From Syngnathus acus (lineage: Eukaryota > Chordata > Actinopteri > Syngnathiformes > Syngnathidae): a stretch of 64,000 bases of DNA. Position 1 is the stretch's first letter. Each line of letters begins with the position of its first letter. Below are positions 1-12,130 of this stretch, one piece after another. The notes beneath the pieces were generated by a model. The model was not told the DNA's origin. It saw only the letters and a list, made by a program, of their open reading frames with translations, and ran no database searches. Location: positions 11,626,918-11,690,917 of the forward strand of contig NC_051098.1 in the NCBI RefSeq assembly GCF_901709675.1, written 5' to 3'. The position numbers were made by a program, and so were the translations under genes.

Positions 1-137
1 CAGGACGCCGACGGAAACAATTGACCCATAATGGAAAATCATTTTAGGATATATTTCAGATCAAAGATTCTGGAAACTTATTAGTCCCATGCTGATCTGC
101 ACCTATTCATGCTTAAATCAAATGTTATACTCTATTT

Positions 138-452
138 CACAGGTGTCAAACTCAAGGCCCGGGGGCCAGATACGGCCCGTCACATCATTTTCTGTGGCCC
201 GCGAAGACAAATTGTGCATCAAATTCGAGTGTCATTACTAGAATTGCAAATTGTCTTCACTTTTAATAGTATCTTTTTTTTTAATATTTGACCAGTTTTT
301 ACTCGTCTGATTTGAAAACGAGTTATTTGTCAGTTTGTTTTGTAGCTTTTACTTTACATAATATGAGGTGGTCATACATCTATTTGGGTTGGGCCCTCCA
401 AAAAGAAGCTGTGACTACAATGCGGCCCGCGAAGAAAATGAGTTTGACCCTG
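138..452 (+). mobile_element. hAT-like short nonautonomous element, copy 1
   Basis: The 315-base element starts CACAGGTGTCAAACTC and ends GAGTTTGACCCTG, imperfect terminal inverted repeats. It is bounded by a perfect 8-bp direct repeat, ctctattt (130-137 and 453-460), as expected of hAT transposition. The body contains the words GGCCCGGGGGCCAGATACGG and TGTGGCCCGCGAAGACAAAT shared with copies 2-4. No transposase is encoded. Confidence 0.85.
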
Positions 453-791
453 CTCTATTTGTATTGAACTACTTACGTCTGGCAAGACCCTAACACCTTT
501 CAGTTTTTGTTTGGCCCTGAGAGCCCAAAGGCATCAGTATGTGGCGCACGAGGTGTTAGTCAACAAAAACAAACAACACCCCCACGCCGGCAACCTCCCC
601 CTAACCCTGCCTTTTCCACACGAACCAAAACAAACTTCTGCTTGAAATCATCGCGTTACACACCATGACACTCGCCTGATGTTCGCTAGACTGCTGACAG
701 ATTAAAAAGACACAGACAAGGTTAATAAAGGCAGATGAGCTGATGTCTGAATCGGCAACATTTTGGGCCACAGAGAGTGACATTCTTCATG

Positions 792-795
<4 letters not shown>

Positions 796-839
<44 letters not shown>
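796..839 (+). repeat. Poly-A run (44 bases)
   Basis: Uninterrupted run of 44 A. It could be a simple homopolymer or the tail of a retroposed copy, but the bases before it show no recognisable SINE, LINE or gene sequence. Confidence 0.9.
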
Positions 840-842
<3 letters not shown>

Positions 843-2257
843 TAATGGCGCCGCAAAAACACAGTGACCTCCTCGATTCTTATAATAGATTGGGTGTCTC
901 GCGAGCCTTCCCTAACAATGACAACGGCCGCCTCACAGGGCGCAGAGGACAGACAAGACAGTGAAATGACATTTTATAAAACCACAGGATTAAACTCATC
1001 AGATTTACAGCAGTCAGGATTTCAAATGAAAAGTGATATTAAGTCTCAAAGGAAGAGGAAAGCCTCGGCATCGACCGGAGCACTTCAAATGTTGCTATTC
1101 ATCGTAATCTCTCCCGCTCATGCGTAAGAGGACATAAGAATAGAAGACATTTGTAATCACTTATTATCCCATCCAAAAGAGAAGATGAGGAAGAATTACT
1201 GGATTCAAATGTGTAGGACAAAGAAATATAAGACGATTGGCTTTCTGGACAGCAGCTACGCAAAAATACCTGTTCCAGCGTTATACAAAGGAGCTTTTTA
1301 ATTAGTCCAGTCAAACCGGTCCAGGATATTCAAGACTTCAACATTTATTGTGCTAGCATGTACATGACACACAACTACAGCAGATTCGACCAAGCAATTT
1401 TTTTTTTGCATTGTGCGCTAGCTACGGTGATCCAAAAACAGTATTGGGCATCATTTGAATTCGGATGATTCCAATTCCGGTACCTGGATTTGATTTCGGT
1501 TCCGAATGAATCTCATTTCCGATTCTTACAAAATAAAGCTGCTTGGTGAAAATGAGCAAGATCACCAATTAGTTTTTGTTTGGATGAAATCATTTTTTAA
1601 ATTTTTATTTTTATTTAAATGGCAGCAAAAAATTTACATTTTTAATTGGCAGCAAATACAGTCCAACCTCCCTCTCATTAACTTCCATAAACTGTACCTC
1701 ATCTCGATAACCCTTCGACCATATAGTTATTCTACAGCTGATTTCTATCTCCCGCTCTATTTTTACCTTCCATCCATTATTCGCATACACTCTTGATTTT
1801 CCACCTCAGATTTCAGCTGCCTGTGACTGCTGGGGCTCCAGCGGTGCATTTTAAGAAGGCGTTGATGGATGGGAGAGAATTGAGCAATGGCTTCTCCCAA
1901 AACTGACACTCCCCTGCCTGTCGAGGATCGTTGTTTCGTTCTAAAGTGTTCCCAAGAATGTTCCAATAACATCAGAAAAAAATCTTACGACTGCTGTTAA
2001 GCATGCACGCCGCAGCAGAGTGACTGAATTGTTTCACCTTGACAACTCACCTGCACAGGGAAATCCCATCGACAAATATAAAGGACATATTGAAATTTTT
2101 ACCACATATTAGCATGCCTGTTGAATTAGAATGATGGCTAAATGGTTTAATTATTTACATTATAATGAATGATGGCATATTGTACAATAATACAACTGTG
2201 GATTGAAATAGCATTACCACGTTATGGATAAGACTTTTGAGGGGGGGGTCACTTTAC

Positions 2258-2362
2258 CTGCCTTAGGCCGTCCTTGCTGCTCTGCATGATCCGAAGGGCG
2301 TAATTGGAGCGTTGACCTTTGCTGTTGAATTCAATGTGGCCTGTTAGACCCTCCAGCTCCAC
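2258..2362 (-). CDS. grik4: grik4 exon H: end of the amino-terminal domain
   Basis: Last exon in the window in transcription order: 105 bases, 35 codons (residues 326-360), phase 0 on both sides. It reads [19 protein letters not shown], then [21 protein letters not shown] followed by xxxFNxxGxRxNYxL is the signature near the end of the amino-terminal domain of AMPA and kainate receptors, and this form is closest to GluK4. The acceptor is TTTGGGACAG and the donor is GTAAAG. The next exon should begin with IGxW and lead into the ligand-binding domain; it is not in positions 1-2257. Confidence 0.96.
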
Positions 2363-3227
2363 CTGTCCCAAAAAAGACAAAAACGGCACATTCAAGAAGA
2401 CTCCTTTGACGAGCTCACTTTCCTCTCATCCGTCACTAATATAGAAAACAGAATAAATGACACAGCCCGACTACTATCTTTTTTTGTCTTATCCATTAGT
2501 CAAATGTAGAATCCTAAGAAAACGTGAGCCATTTTTTAGCTCTATTTTATCTTTGTTGTTTGAGTAAATGGCAAAAAATAAATGGAGTATTTTGAAAACA
2601 ATCATTTAAAGCCATTATGTTCAATTGAAAAACTTTTTATTCACTGACCCATTCATTGAAATGAATTAAAATAATAATAATAATAATAATAATAAAAGGC
2701 AATATCTCAAAATATATGGAGAAATTATTAGCCAAGCTATTAACACGAACTATATTAAAAATACAAATTCTAAATTGTATCACAGGAGACAAAAGTCAAA
2801 CTTTTAATGAGAACATTTTTTTGCAACATTTTTACAACTGAAATTTAGCTTTATTATTTACATATAAATATATATTCACTGACTCTACTGTATATTAAAT
2901 TGTGTCTAATATTTATTCCTGTACACAAAGTTTTTAACTCTTACACTATGTACATATATACTAAAAAAAGAAATTAAAGTAATTTGTGTTTTGGTATTCT
3001 ATCCTCTAAATAAAGAAACCCATAAAGTGATCATAAAATGTTCCCTATTTGGACTTGACCCACTTTGAAAAGCTTCAAGGGCACCTAGGTGTAGCTATAG
3101 GCCCCATTCCTGATTTATATGGACATATAAATAGCTCCCCCTGCCAAAATAATAAACATTTCCATAAAGGCACGTTGAATTATTATTACTATCATTTTTA
3201 TTAAGTCCTGCCAGGGGGCCAACTTAC
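2363..3227. other. grik4 intron G/H
   Basis: Short intron of 865 bases, AT-rich, with a (TAA)n tract at 2670-2694. Nothing else recognisable. Confidence 0.9.
2670..2694 (+). repeat. (TAA)n microsatellite
   Basis: About eight ATA/TAA units in the middle of intron G/H. Confidence 0.9.
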
Positions 3228-3380
3228 CATCCTCAGGTAATTCATGAGGCTGGTGCCGTGCTCCCAGATTTTGGAGGACTTGCAGGAGAGCTGAGTAGCG
3301 CCTACATTTTGGCTACGGTTCAGCTCCTGGACTGCTGCCACCACCGCGTATACCGCATCAAAGAGAAGAGCTGAGGAGAG
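3228..3380 (-). CDS. grik4: grik4 exon G: amino-terminal domain, conserved disulfide Cys
   Basis: Exon of 153 bases, 51 codons (residues 275-325), phase 0 on both sides. It reads [20 protein letters not shown], then [19 protein letters not shown], then [12 protein letters not shown]. The acceptor is CTTGCGCAG and the donor is [16 protein letters not shown] is the long helix returning to the upper lobe. Cys307 in LSC is the presumed partner of Cys56, equivalent to Cys316 of GluK2. N295 (NRS) is a sequon also present in mammals (ELNRSQ). An internal AG ten bases into the exon would shift the frame, so the upstream acceptor is the correct one. Confidence 0.96.
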
Positions 3381-5415
3381 CTGCGCAAGAGCGAGATAGA
3401 GAGGAAGGTGGATGTATTATGCATGCGCACACCAACTTCACAAACTCCGAGTGAAACGTGAGCGGTTGCCATTCGGTGAGCGCTCAACGGGGGGCTGAGA
3501 TGATTCCATTCGATCATTAAATATAGTCGTTGGATTGATTTACTGAAATCTCAAATAGTGAGTGCATTGAAATGTTGCGCACTGCCTTTCCAACGCACTA
3601 TTTAAAGTTGCAAAATCAACTAGCGCGTAAGCTAAATCCACATATTTATCTCGATCAGGTTCCACATCAGGCCCACTGCGGTGTTCCGAGTGTCGCTTTG
3701 TCTCAGATGCAGTCTTTTCATTCTTCGATCAAAAGAACATCCATCTCACTTCCTCTCAGGTCTGATGTCCAAATGGGCTCATCTTCACGGCAGCTGCACC
3801 TTGCTGAGCTCACAGCGAGAGTCCTCAGTGTTGATGATGTGACGGATAATGATACAGGCTATTGTGCAGCAACAAAGCTAGCAAAAGATCATTAAACTGC
3901 AAAACCGTGGTGTGTTTTATAACATCCTAATTGGTGGATTGAGCATTAAGAGCGACGTGATGCCCTCAAACAGTGTGCGGGGATATGAGAAGTATGGCTG
4001 CATGCTTTTTAGGTTTGACATATGCCGTTATTAGCGGGCGTCACGTTGCTAGCAAGCTTTCAAATGTAGCCTTCAACTGTCATTAGTCGTTTCGAATAGT
4101 ATCGACGGCAGGTCATGATGAAGTTTCTTCTTGCTTAAGCAGTGTACACCTGAACCGATATTTGGACGAAAAGGTACATTTATTAGGATTCGAGAATTTC
4201 CGTGTATCCCACCAGAATAAATCCCTCCTGGCATGCAGTTGAGCCCTGCACTTATCCATCAGACGTCATTAGCGTCAAAGACAGCAGATCTCTTCTTGGG
4301 GTGGTCGGATGACTTCATCTTACAAAAGTGCCATCAGCCTTTTATTTGTTCAACTTTAAGCTAATTAGTCATAAAGGCGCATTGCTGCAAGCTGAGAAGT
4401 ATTCAAGCAACCTGCTGCGTGAGCAACTGTACAGCTTTTTGATCCCGTTGTGTTCTAATGCTTATTGGGTACTTTCGGCAGCCGGCTGGTGCGCAACGGA
4501 GGGGGGCAAATTGTTGAGCGTTGTCTCATTTATCTCATTTATTCAGTTCAATTACAGATTTGCTCATTAAACCGACTCTCCTATTGGCTTCTGACTAAGT
4601 ACTTGACAGTGCAAACCGCACTGCAGAAATAATTTGATTTGCGAAGGGAACGATATGACACTATATCTGAATTGGACATCTTTTCATATTGGTGCACATT
4701 ATATTTGTTTTGTGAACTTTCCACTTCGACAAGACATCAGCAATGAACGCTTACTATAGCCATCTATCCATCGTATCCGTTGCATTTATCTAGTATCTCT
4801 CTATCATATCTCCACCGTATCTATCGTATCTATCCCTCTATTGTCTCCATCTCCTTCATATCAATCGAATAAACAGGAAGCTAATACCGCCACTGACTAA
4901 AACAATCTCCTAGAGCAGGCGTTGGCACAAACCCAGAGAAAGTGTATCCAGAGAGCCGCATTTGATTTTACAACTCTGCTCCAACATCAATAGGTGAGAA
5001 CGATATGCTCCCAAAAATCGCAAAGCCTATGATAATCAATTGTAAATTTTTTTTTTTAATTTTCCCCACATAATACAAGTATAAAACCATTTATTTTGTT
5101 CCATTTTAAATGTTAGGCTGTGAGCAAGCAACACTGTGTAGTCGCTAAATCCTCAAAGTGAATGAAGGCATCACAATAGATTTAATGAGACACCGCCAGG
5201 AAAACAACCGGCTCGGATGTCCGCTACAATTACGGTAGTTAACTGGATAAATGTCATACTTGTATAATTTGCCGCTTGTTTTTGATGTGGCCATTTTGTT
5301 TCGGGTGGCGAGTTTGAGTTGCAGATGCATTCAGCCTTTAAAGGTCCGCTTGGCCTTTGTGAAGAAACACATCGAGGTGCATGCTGTATTTCTGCGCTCG
5401 TTTGTGTGGACTAAC
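3381..5415. other. grik4 intron F/G
   Basis: Intron of 2,035 bases. It contains a degenerate TATC/CATC-rich tract at about 4755-4862 and an AT-rich stretch near 5040-5090. Open frames at 3572-3895 and 4328-4570 have no recognisable product. Confidence 0.85.
4755..4862 (+). repeat. Degenerate (TATC)n-like tract
   Basis: Repeated TATC, TATCC and TCTCC words over about 100 bases, a decayed tetranucleotide microsatellite. Confidence 0.6.
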
Positions 5416-5577
5416 CGGGATGCCCGCGAAGTGAGCGTGTTCACAGTTCTCTTGCCAGGAGCGGTTGAGGCTTAGCGCAAAATCCTCAAAGAATGGATGC
5501 GTTTGGTTGAAAACGGAAAAACCCACGATGTTGACCCGCTCATCCGCCACGTCATCCAATCGCAGCATGGAGAACTC
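5416..5577 (-). CDS. grik4: grik4 exon F: amino-terminal domain, NILGFS-type segment
   Basis: Exon of 162 bases, 54 codons (residues 221-274), phase 0 on both sides. It reads [20 protein letters not shown], then [18 protein letters not shown], then [16 protein letters not shown]. Mammalian GluK4 has the same layout: EFS, a DDR-NILGFS-FNQSH core, and SLNQSWQENCDH. The acceptor is CACCCCCACAG and the donor is GTTAGT. N244 (NQT) and N258 (NRS) are glycosylation sequons. An open frame running past the donor into the intron is not coding beyond position 5416. Confidence 0.96.
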
Positions 5578-5638
5578 CTGTGGGGGTGAAATGACAATGA
5601 TGTCAATGCAGCATATACAATTTTAGCCAATTAGAGTA

Positions 5639-6038
5639 CCGTATTTTTCGGACTATAAGGTGCACCGGACTATAAGGTGCACCTTCAATGAATGGCCCAT
5701 TTTAAAACTTTGTCCTTATATTAGGCGCACTGGACTATAAGGCGCACCATTAATGCATCATGTCAGATTTTTAATCCAAATCATTCTCCATTTTATCTTT
5801 TTTATTTCAACTTCAGACGCAACAAATTACTTTATAATCACAACATAATGATCCATAGTCTTTTTGATTCATAGTCTTCAGCGGGCCACTTATGATTGAT
5901 TTCATGACACAATGCTTTGGGCCAGTTTAAATTTAGGAATTTGGTCCATATATAAGGCGCACCGGACTATAAGGCGCACTGTCGGCTTTTGAGAAAATTG
6001 TAGGTTTTTAGGTACGCCTTATAGTCCGGAAAATACGG
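5639..6038 (-). mobile_element. TA-flanked inverted-repeat element (CCGTATTTTCC family), copy 1
   Basis: The 400-base element starts CCGTATTTTTCGGACTATAA and ends in its near-complement TTATAGTCCGGAAAATACGG. It is flanked by TA on both sides (5637-5638 and 6039-6040). Internal copies of the words CGGACTATAAGGCGCACC and CTTATATTAGGCGCAC make the ends nested. The middle includes AGCGGGCCACTTATGATTG, shared with copy 3 in the opposite orientation. No coding capacity. The TA duplication fits Tc1/mariner-type movement, but the family is not certain. Confidence 0.8.
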
Positions 6039-6590
6039 TAAACGTATAGTATTCAGTCATGTGACTTGATATGGAATCTGTTTTGCTAACAGGATCATTT
6101 CAAATCCTCCAAGGGCCATATTCAATTGGGGAAAAATAGTACAAAACACGTCTCAGTCAAAGTTCAAATCCAAAAAGTTTCACTTCAATTATTATGGTTG
6201 ATTTGTCAAAAATGGCATCAATTCGCTCTCGTCCATTTATTTAGTATCATTGAATGAGTCAGACAAAACAAGAATGGTGCGCTCATAAAAACATCAATAA
6301 AATAACAAAACGGCATGTAGCAGAAGCAAAATAAAAGTATCATCTTATTCAGCTCTTTTGTTTATAGTCACGTCTTGCAGGCGGGGAAGCACCGACAGGG
6401 GACAAGCGGAGATCGAAATGAAAACGTGAAGGGAGTATAGAAGGCGGAGGAGATGGGGAGGTCGTTTCCTGAAGCCTAACGGAGGTGTCAGAAAGCACAA
6501 CCCCCCCAATCTTCAGGTGGCAGCCCTGACAGACCCCCGTGTGCCATCTCGCATTTGACAGGCTGACAGTCAACCAGTGAGGCCGTAGAT

Positions 6591-6886
6591 CACAGGTGTC
6601 AAACTCAAGGCCCGGGGGCCAGATACGGCCCACCACATCATTTTATCTGGCCCGTGAAGCCAAATTGTGCATCAAATTCATGTCATTACTAGAATTGCAA
6701 ATTATCTTCACTTTTAATAATATCTTTATTTTTAAATATTTGACCAGTTTTTACTCGTCTGATTTGAAAACGAGTTATTCGTCAGTTTGTTTTGTAGCTT
6801 TTACTGGGTTGACAGTCACAATGGCCCTCCGAAAGAAGGTATGACGACAATGCAGCCCGCGGAAAAAAAAGAGTTTGACACCCCTG
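6591..6886 (+). mobile_element. hAT-like short nonautonomous element, copy 2
   Basis: The 296-base element starts CACAGGTGTCAAACTC and ends GAGTTTGACACCCCTG, inverted repeats matching at 14 of 16 positions. The flanks ccgtagat (6583-6590) and ccatagat (6887-6894) match at 7 of 8 positions. The body is closely similar to copy 1 except for a shorter right-hand part. Confidence 0.87.
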
Positions 6887-9800
6887 CCATAGATTGTGAA
6901 GATGAGCACGAAAATAAATAGACAGTCAACGGAGCAAAAGACCGCTGTCATCAAATTTGGATTATTTCCATAATGGCAGCACGTCTGTCACATGATCACA
7001 CTTCAATCATGTGATGTCAGCAGACCAACAAGTTCCTCCTGAGATTCCAACCCATTTTCAATGTTGCTTTTAAAAGCCTTTATCGGCAGACTAAGAGCAG
7101 AACGAATGTTACGAGGCACATCTCACCACAACAGGTTTGGGAACACATAGCACCCTTAACGGCGGTCTGTTTGCTTGGCTCACTCATAAAATGTGAATGT
7201 GATGCGGGTACTCACCTCAGACTTACAAAATACTTTGAAAGCCACATGAGGATAAGGTAGCAGATATTTTTCGCGGCTTGTGAGCAAGTGGCAGACACAA
7301 TATAAGCGCTGAGGGACAAACACGGATTGTCCTCGACTTTTTTCCTGACACATCGGCTACGACTCGGACTGGATCGCGCCACGGGGTTTTTGAACATGAG
7401 CCAGCAGTTTTGTTAATTGAAAATGTTGGACAGACACATCAAAATTGACGCAAATCTTGCACTTAATCCTTGTTTTCCTTTATCCATCCCATGTAGACCC
7501 AATTATTTGTTCTCAATTTTTTTTTACTAGTGACAAATGCAGACTACTTCCAACTATTTCACTGATAACTCGCTCTGGCATACTAAAAGGGGCAAGCGTG
7601 ACCAGGGCATGGCTCAGTGGAGGACGATTGGTTCTCAGCAGTGGGAGAGTGAAGGCAGACTTTAGGAGGGTCAAACCCAACTGTGATCATTGAGAGTGTG
7701 AAAAAGGCACAGAATTAAAATGATGAGCAGAGAGGGGCGGAGTTGAAAAGTTGACTCAAAGTGGCAAAACTACTAAAGAAGTAGGACGATGGGGGAAATA
7801 CAGAAAAGGATGCATGTCCCACATAATGGACCGTTGCTACATACGTATGCTAAATTCATATCCACTAATGCTAATGATGAACATAAATAAAAAAAGATAC
7901 TTGAGGATATTATCGACTCTGTGGATTTAGTTGATTATAATTTATATTTATGACTGATTTATTGAGTATGCATGATGACTTATTTAGTAGATTATGAAAA
8001 TGATTAGCAATAATGAATTGAAATTGAGGTCCAAGTAGAAATCACTGGTAAGGAAACAAGAGTTCAGAAGCTAACACACTAAAGGAAATTAGCACACACG
8101 CTAATCAAGTTAGCCCTCAACGTTGTTAGCAGGATGATAATGACATGCCATATATAGCAACAAAAACACTGCTTGTAGGACTTATGTGGCGTTTCCATTT
8201 ATTATGATGAGATTAGTTTGGCCTTTAATGTGACTTTCTATTTTTGCACTTTTATTAAATTTGTACTTTAATTGATTCAGGAAACAAAGATCTGGGAAGA
8301 ACACCCTAATTTCTCTCATCCAAATTGAATAATGATCAATATCATGAGTTCATTATCAATTTCTACTTGAGAACTACTAGTGCTCCCTAAAAAAAAAAAA
8401 AATGCAATTAAAACCTGAATTAGTTGATTGTTCATCGAGTAGTCCCCTGTTAGTTGTATTGATTTTCTTGGAAAAAAATTCTTAATGTTGCCATGCTAAA
8501 AGGGCTTAATTGCCACAAGAACTACCCAGCAACACTTGACTGATAATTCTCAGCAGTCGATCACGATAAAGGACACCTTTCACATAAGATGTAGTCATCT
8601 GATTCTGTTTCGCAACGTTAATTAATGACATTTTCGACACTTCCTGCACGCTCCGATAAAGAGCGTCTTGAGTGGCGATAAGTACTGCCGATTCGAAAAG
8701 AAAAGGGCAATATTTCTTATCTTGCCATGCCGCACTGCAAACCAAGCAGGCAGTCTTAAGTCATGTTTCTCTAAATTGGATATTGATTGCTGAAAAGATA
8801 AGGTACTAATTATTGATATTTCCGCCCTTTGATGAAATGAGAGGTTAGGTCAGGTGAGTTCAAAACTTGAACACCCCGGCGCAGGCTTCACTGCGGAATG
8901 AAATATATTTTCTAATATGCAGATTCTCTGTGCAAAGTGCGGTAAATCATAGCAACAATTGCCACGTAAATCTCGCCTCGAAAGCCTCCTGCGGGCTTTT
9001 AATTACCGAATGATGCTCTTTTGGGGGGGCCGTGTGGGAGGAAAAGAAGAAGCGCAAAGGGGGGCTGAAAATGCCGTGAAGATTTGTTATACACGGAAAG
9101 TTGTGTATATAATGGAATGAGTCTTCTCTAGCTGGACATGAAACCAGAAACCGCAGGGCGCGGCACCTTGCGGCTAAGAGCATCCACGGCTACATCAGAA
9201 AAGCCTTATCATAGCATTTATCTCTGCGCAGCATGCTATTGTTAATACATTAGCTCGGCTTCAAAGCTCATAATAGTCACATACATCAAAACAAAATCTG
9301 GCTGGACTCCTGCAGAGGGGCTCGGAAACAAATGGCTGGGTTTATTCGATTATTCACCATTATTCATTACATTGGCTTTGACCTGGAACAGTAACAGCCT
9401 ATTTTGCGAGGTAGGGACCTTATGCCCGGATTAATATTAGATCGTTGGAGTCTAAAAATGTATGAATATTTAAGACGCTGACATATGTTAGGAATCGGAA
9501 ATAGTCTATTCCAGAATGCTATTCAGGACCCAGCCAGCAGAGGAAAATGGCTTCCAAATTCTATTTGTTGTCACAAACTGGTAGAAGCTTTGGGCTTTTG
9601 TAGCTGACTGAGAAAATTCTAAATTAGTTTCTGTGCTGTCTCTTCATGTTCTACTGGAGGGATACTTCTGGAATCCTCTGCAGATCCTACATCATGGACA
9701 TCGAGATGTTGTCCACGTCTTCAAAAAGAGCACCCCCTCCCTAGATTGTGAAAGAGAAGGGGGTCGGGGGAGTTCACACAGACCAGAAGGTTGCTCCAGC

Positions 9801-12071
9801 ATGCCAAATGTTCTCCAGGAACTGGAGGTTGCGCAAGGAATTGTAAGCAGACGTGTTGTCATGGTGAAGCAGCCCCAAGATTTGCTGCCACCAAACTGTC
9901 ACCTGTTTATGTGAACTGAATGAAACCAATGCCGCACAATCTGCTCTAAAGATGTGCTGCTTGATTGTCTGGCTAACACTGAATAAGAAAAGCTTGTAGG
10001 TTCACTTTTGAAAAGAGTTTGGACTATACAGTAGCCTACTATCTCTTTTGGCCTTAAAACTTTTGACATCTAGTTATTGATTTTTGTGATTAATGTTTCT
10101 ATACTTCAGACCACATTGTAAAAAAACAAAATACATATTGTGAACTCAAAATTTCAGCAAATTGAAAAAAACTAAATACCCCAACCGGATACTTAACAAT
10201 TTTAAGTTTAACATGGAAATCAAAGAATTCCAGCCATACTGCATCTTGTATAAACAACCTTTCCATCTTCCAAACTCAATACCGTCTCAAAAGTGAAAAG
10301 AATTAGAGGAAGATTAAATTGACTAAAAGCCATTCCGAGTCTTGTTTCAAACCTCTTGCTGTCACTAAAAAGGAAACCGTCAATGGTGATGACAAAGAGG
10401 CTTAAGAGTTTTTTTGTGTGTCTGCGCTCTAATTAAATCAATTTCACATTTAATCTTGTGATGTTTGCCTAACGGGATGTTGATAAATTGATCGTGACAG
10501 AGCAACGCTGACGTCTAGTTTCCCAGAACTTGCTCCATCTTTAATTCGTTTGCTTGCATACTACTGAGCGGATGTTAACGCAGCGTACGATTGAAATATC
10601 GAAGCTCTCATTCATAGAAGAGGAATTGAACTCGAATCATGTGGACGTTCCGGTAACCAACAGAGGAATACAGCAGTTGCAACATTTTAGTAGCACTTAG
10701 TTCCAAACAGCGTATTTAGTGTTAAGTGGCCCTTATGTGCCCGTGTGTTAAAAAAAAAAGATGTTGGCGTGGTAAATGTGTGATTGGACTTCTTAACTAA
10801 AACACTTCAATTAAATGCTGATTTGTACAATTCACACAAATTGGAGTGGATTGTAAATAAAATAATCCCTGTGGTGAAAGAACACACGAGAAATGAAGAG
10901 AAACTGAACATCACACGGTGGCGACACAATATTGTTCATTTGCGCCACAAAACGGACCCGCTCTCATTTTGCGGTCGACACTAAACAGCACGTTTCCTCG
11001 TATGGTCCTGGGAAAGACGTGTTTATTGACGCAACTGCCAGCCGCTCATGCTAGCTATGAGCGAGGAGGCCTTTATTGACCTTTACATCATGCTTGAAAA
11101 AGGCTGGAACAAAAACCCAGTGTTGTCTGTTGATTAGTCCGAAAAGAATTAATCCAATAGAGGTTACAATGGGAACGAAGTGTCTGCCCGTACGAGGGGA
11201 GCTGTTGTCTTGCTTCGGTGGACAACATTGGCTGACTAATTGAGATATCGCGTCTGAAAGCAGAGGCCATTATTTGAGGACATGCGGGATGTAATTTGGT
11301 ATGATGTTTTTTTTTTTTTTGCATCCTGGCTCTCTGTTTTGTGTGTCGTTTTTTTCAAATGTGGGACAAAAAATGTATCGTATCTTAGACAGTATATTTT
11401 GAAATCAAAGACAAATCTGGGTAAAAATATTTGTTAGGATTTAGTATTGTTAGTGAATCGTGTACTGTCACCGGCAATACTGAAAGGATTATTATTTTAT
11501 TATTATTATGATTATTCTGCTTATCATTATTTCTTATTTTATTATTATTACATACTTTATGTGATAGAAGAATTGGATGAAGATGGCATGCAGAATAAAT
11601 GAAAAATGTTGTAGGAAAAGGATTTACTGGTTATCCGGCACATGATGATGGGAGGAAATAACAGCGTATAACAAGGAAGTCAACAACCAATTCCAACTTT
11701 CCTTGCAAGAGGCGACAGTAAGCTGTGCGACTCAAGCCGAGGGATTTAGAAGATAATAGCGTGTAATACAATTGCCTTCAGTGAGGCATCAAGAAGTGGG
11801 AGTGGGAAGGAAAGTGGGTGGTAACAGGGTGGATGGAGACATGGAGTCATTACAGTACAGGAAAGCGGGTTTTGAGGATTTTGCGGTAAACAAACTGCGT
11901 TATCGGAAGAGAAGAAATAACATACATAGAAAGAAATTATTCATGCACTTTGCAGTTTGTGGATTTAATCAGTGTTTCTACATTCACTAAAGTATTTAGA
12001 AGACAAGGATCTGCACTTCGACTCAAGCAGAGACTGTGAGTATTAGGTATTTGCCATTTCTGCTACATGCT

Positions 12072-12130
12072 AGTAATAATAATAATAATAATAACAATAA
12101 TAATAATACATTAATAATAATAATAATAAT
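12072..12130 (+). repeat. (TAA)n microsatellite, interrupted
   Basis: About 19 TAA units with two interruptions (AACAAT and ACATT). It produces poly-Asn and poly-Leu open frames on the two strands that should not be read as genes. Confidence 0.92.

Larger units (their letters stand above)
1..2257. other. grik4 intron after exon H (incomplete)
   Basis: Intronic sequence running off the left edge. It holds one hAT-like element (138-452), a run of 44 A (796-839) and otherwise unremarkable AT-rich DNA. A short stretch around 1465-1525 with repeated 'attccggt/gattccaattcc'-like words resembles worn dispersed-repeat sequence. The open frames here are short and carry no domain I know. Confidence 0.7.

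Noticed and set aside
4906-4975. Segment resembling a worn GAGCAGG...GAGCCGCA repeat end
   Set aside because: Too degenerate to place borders or assign a family.
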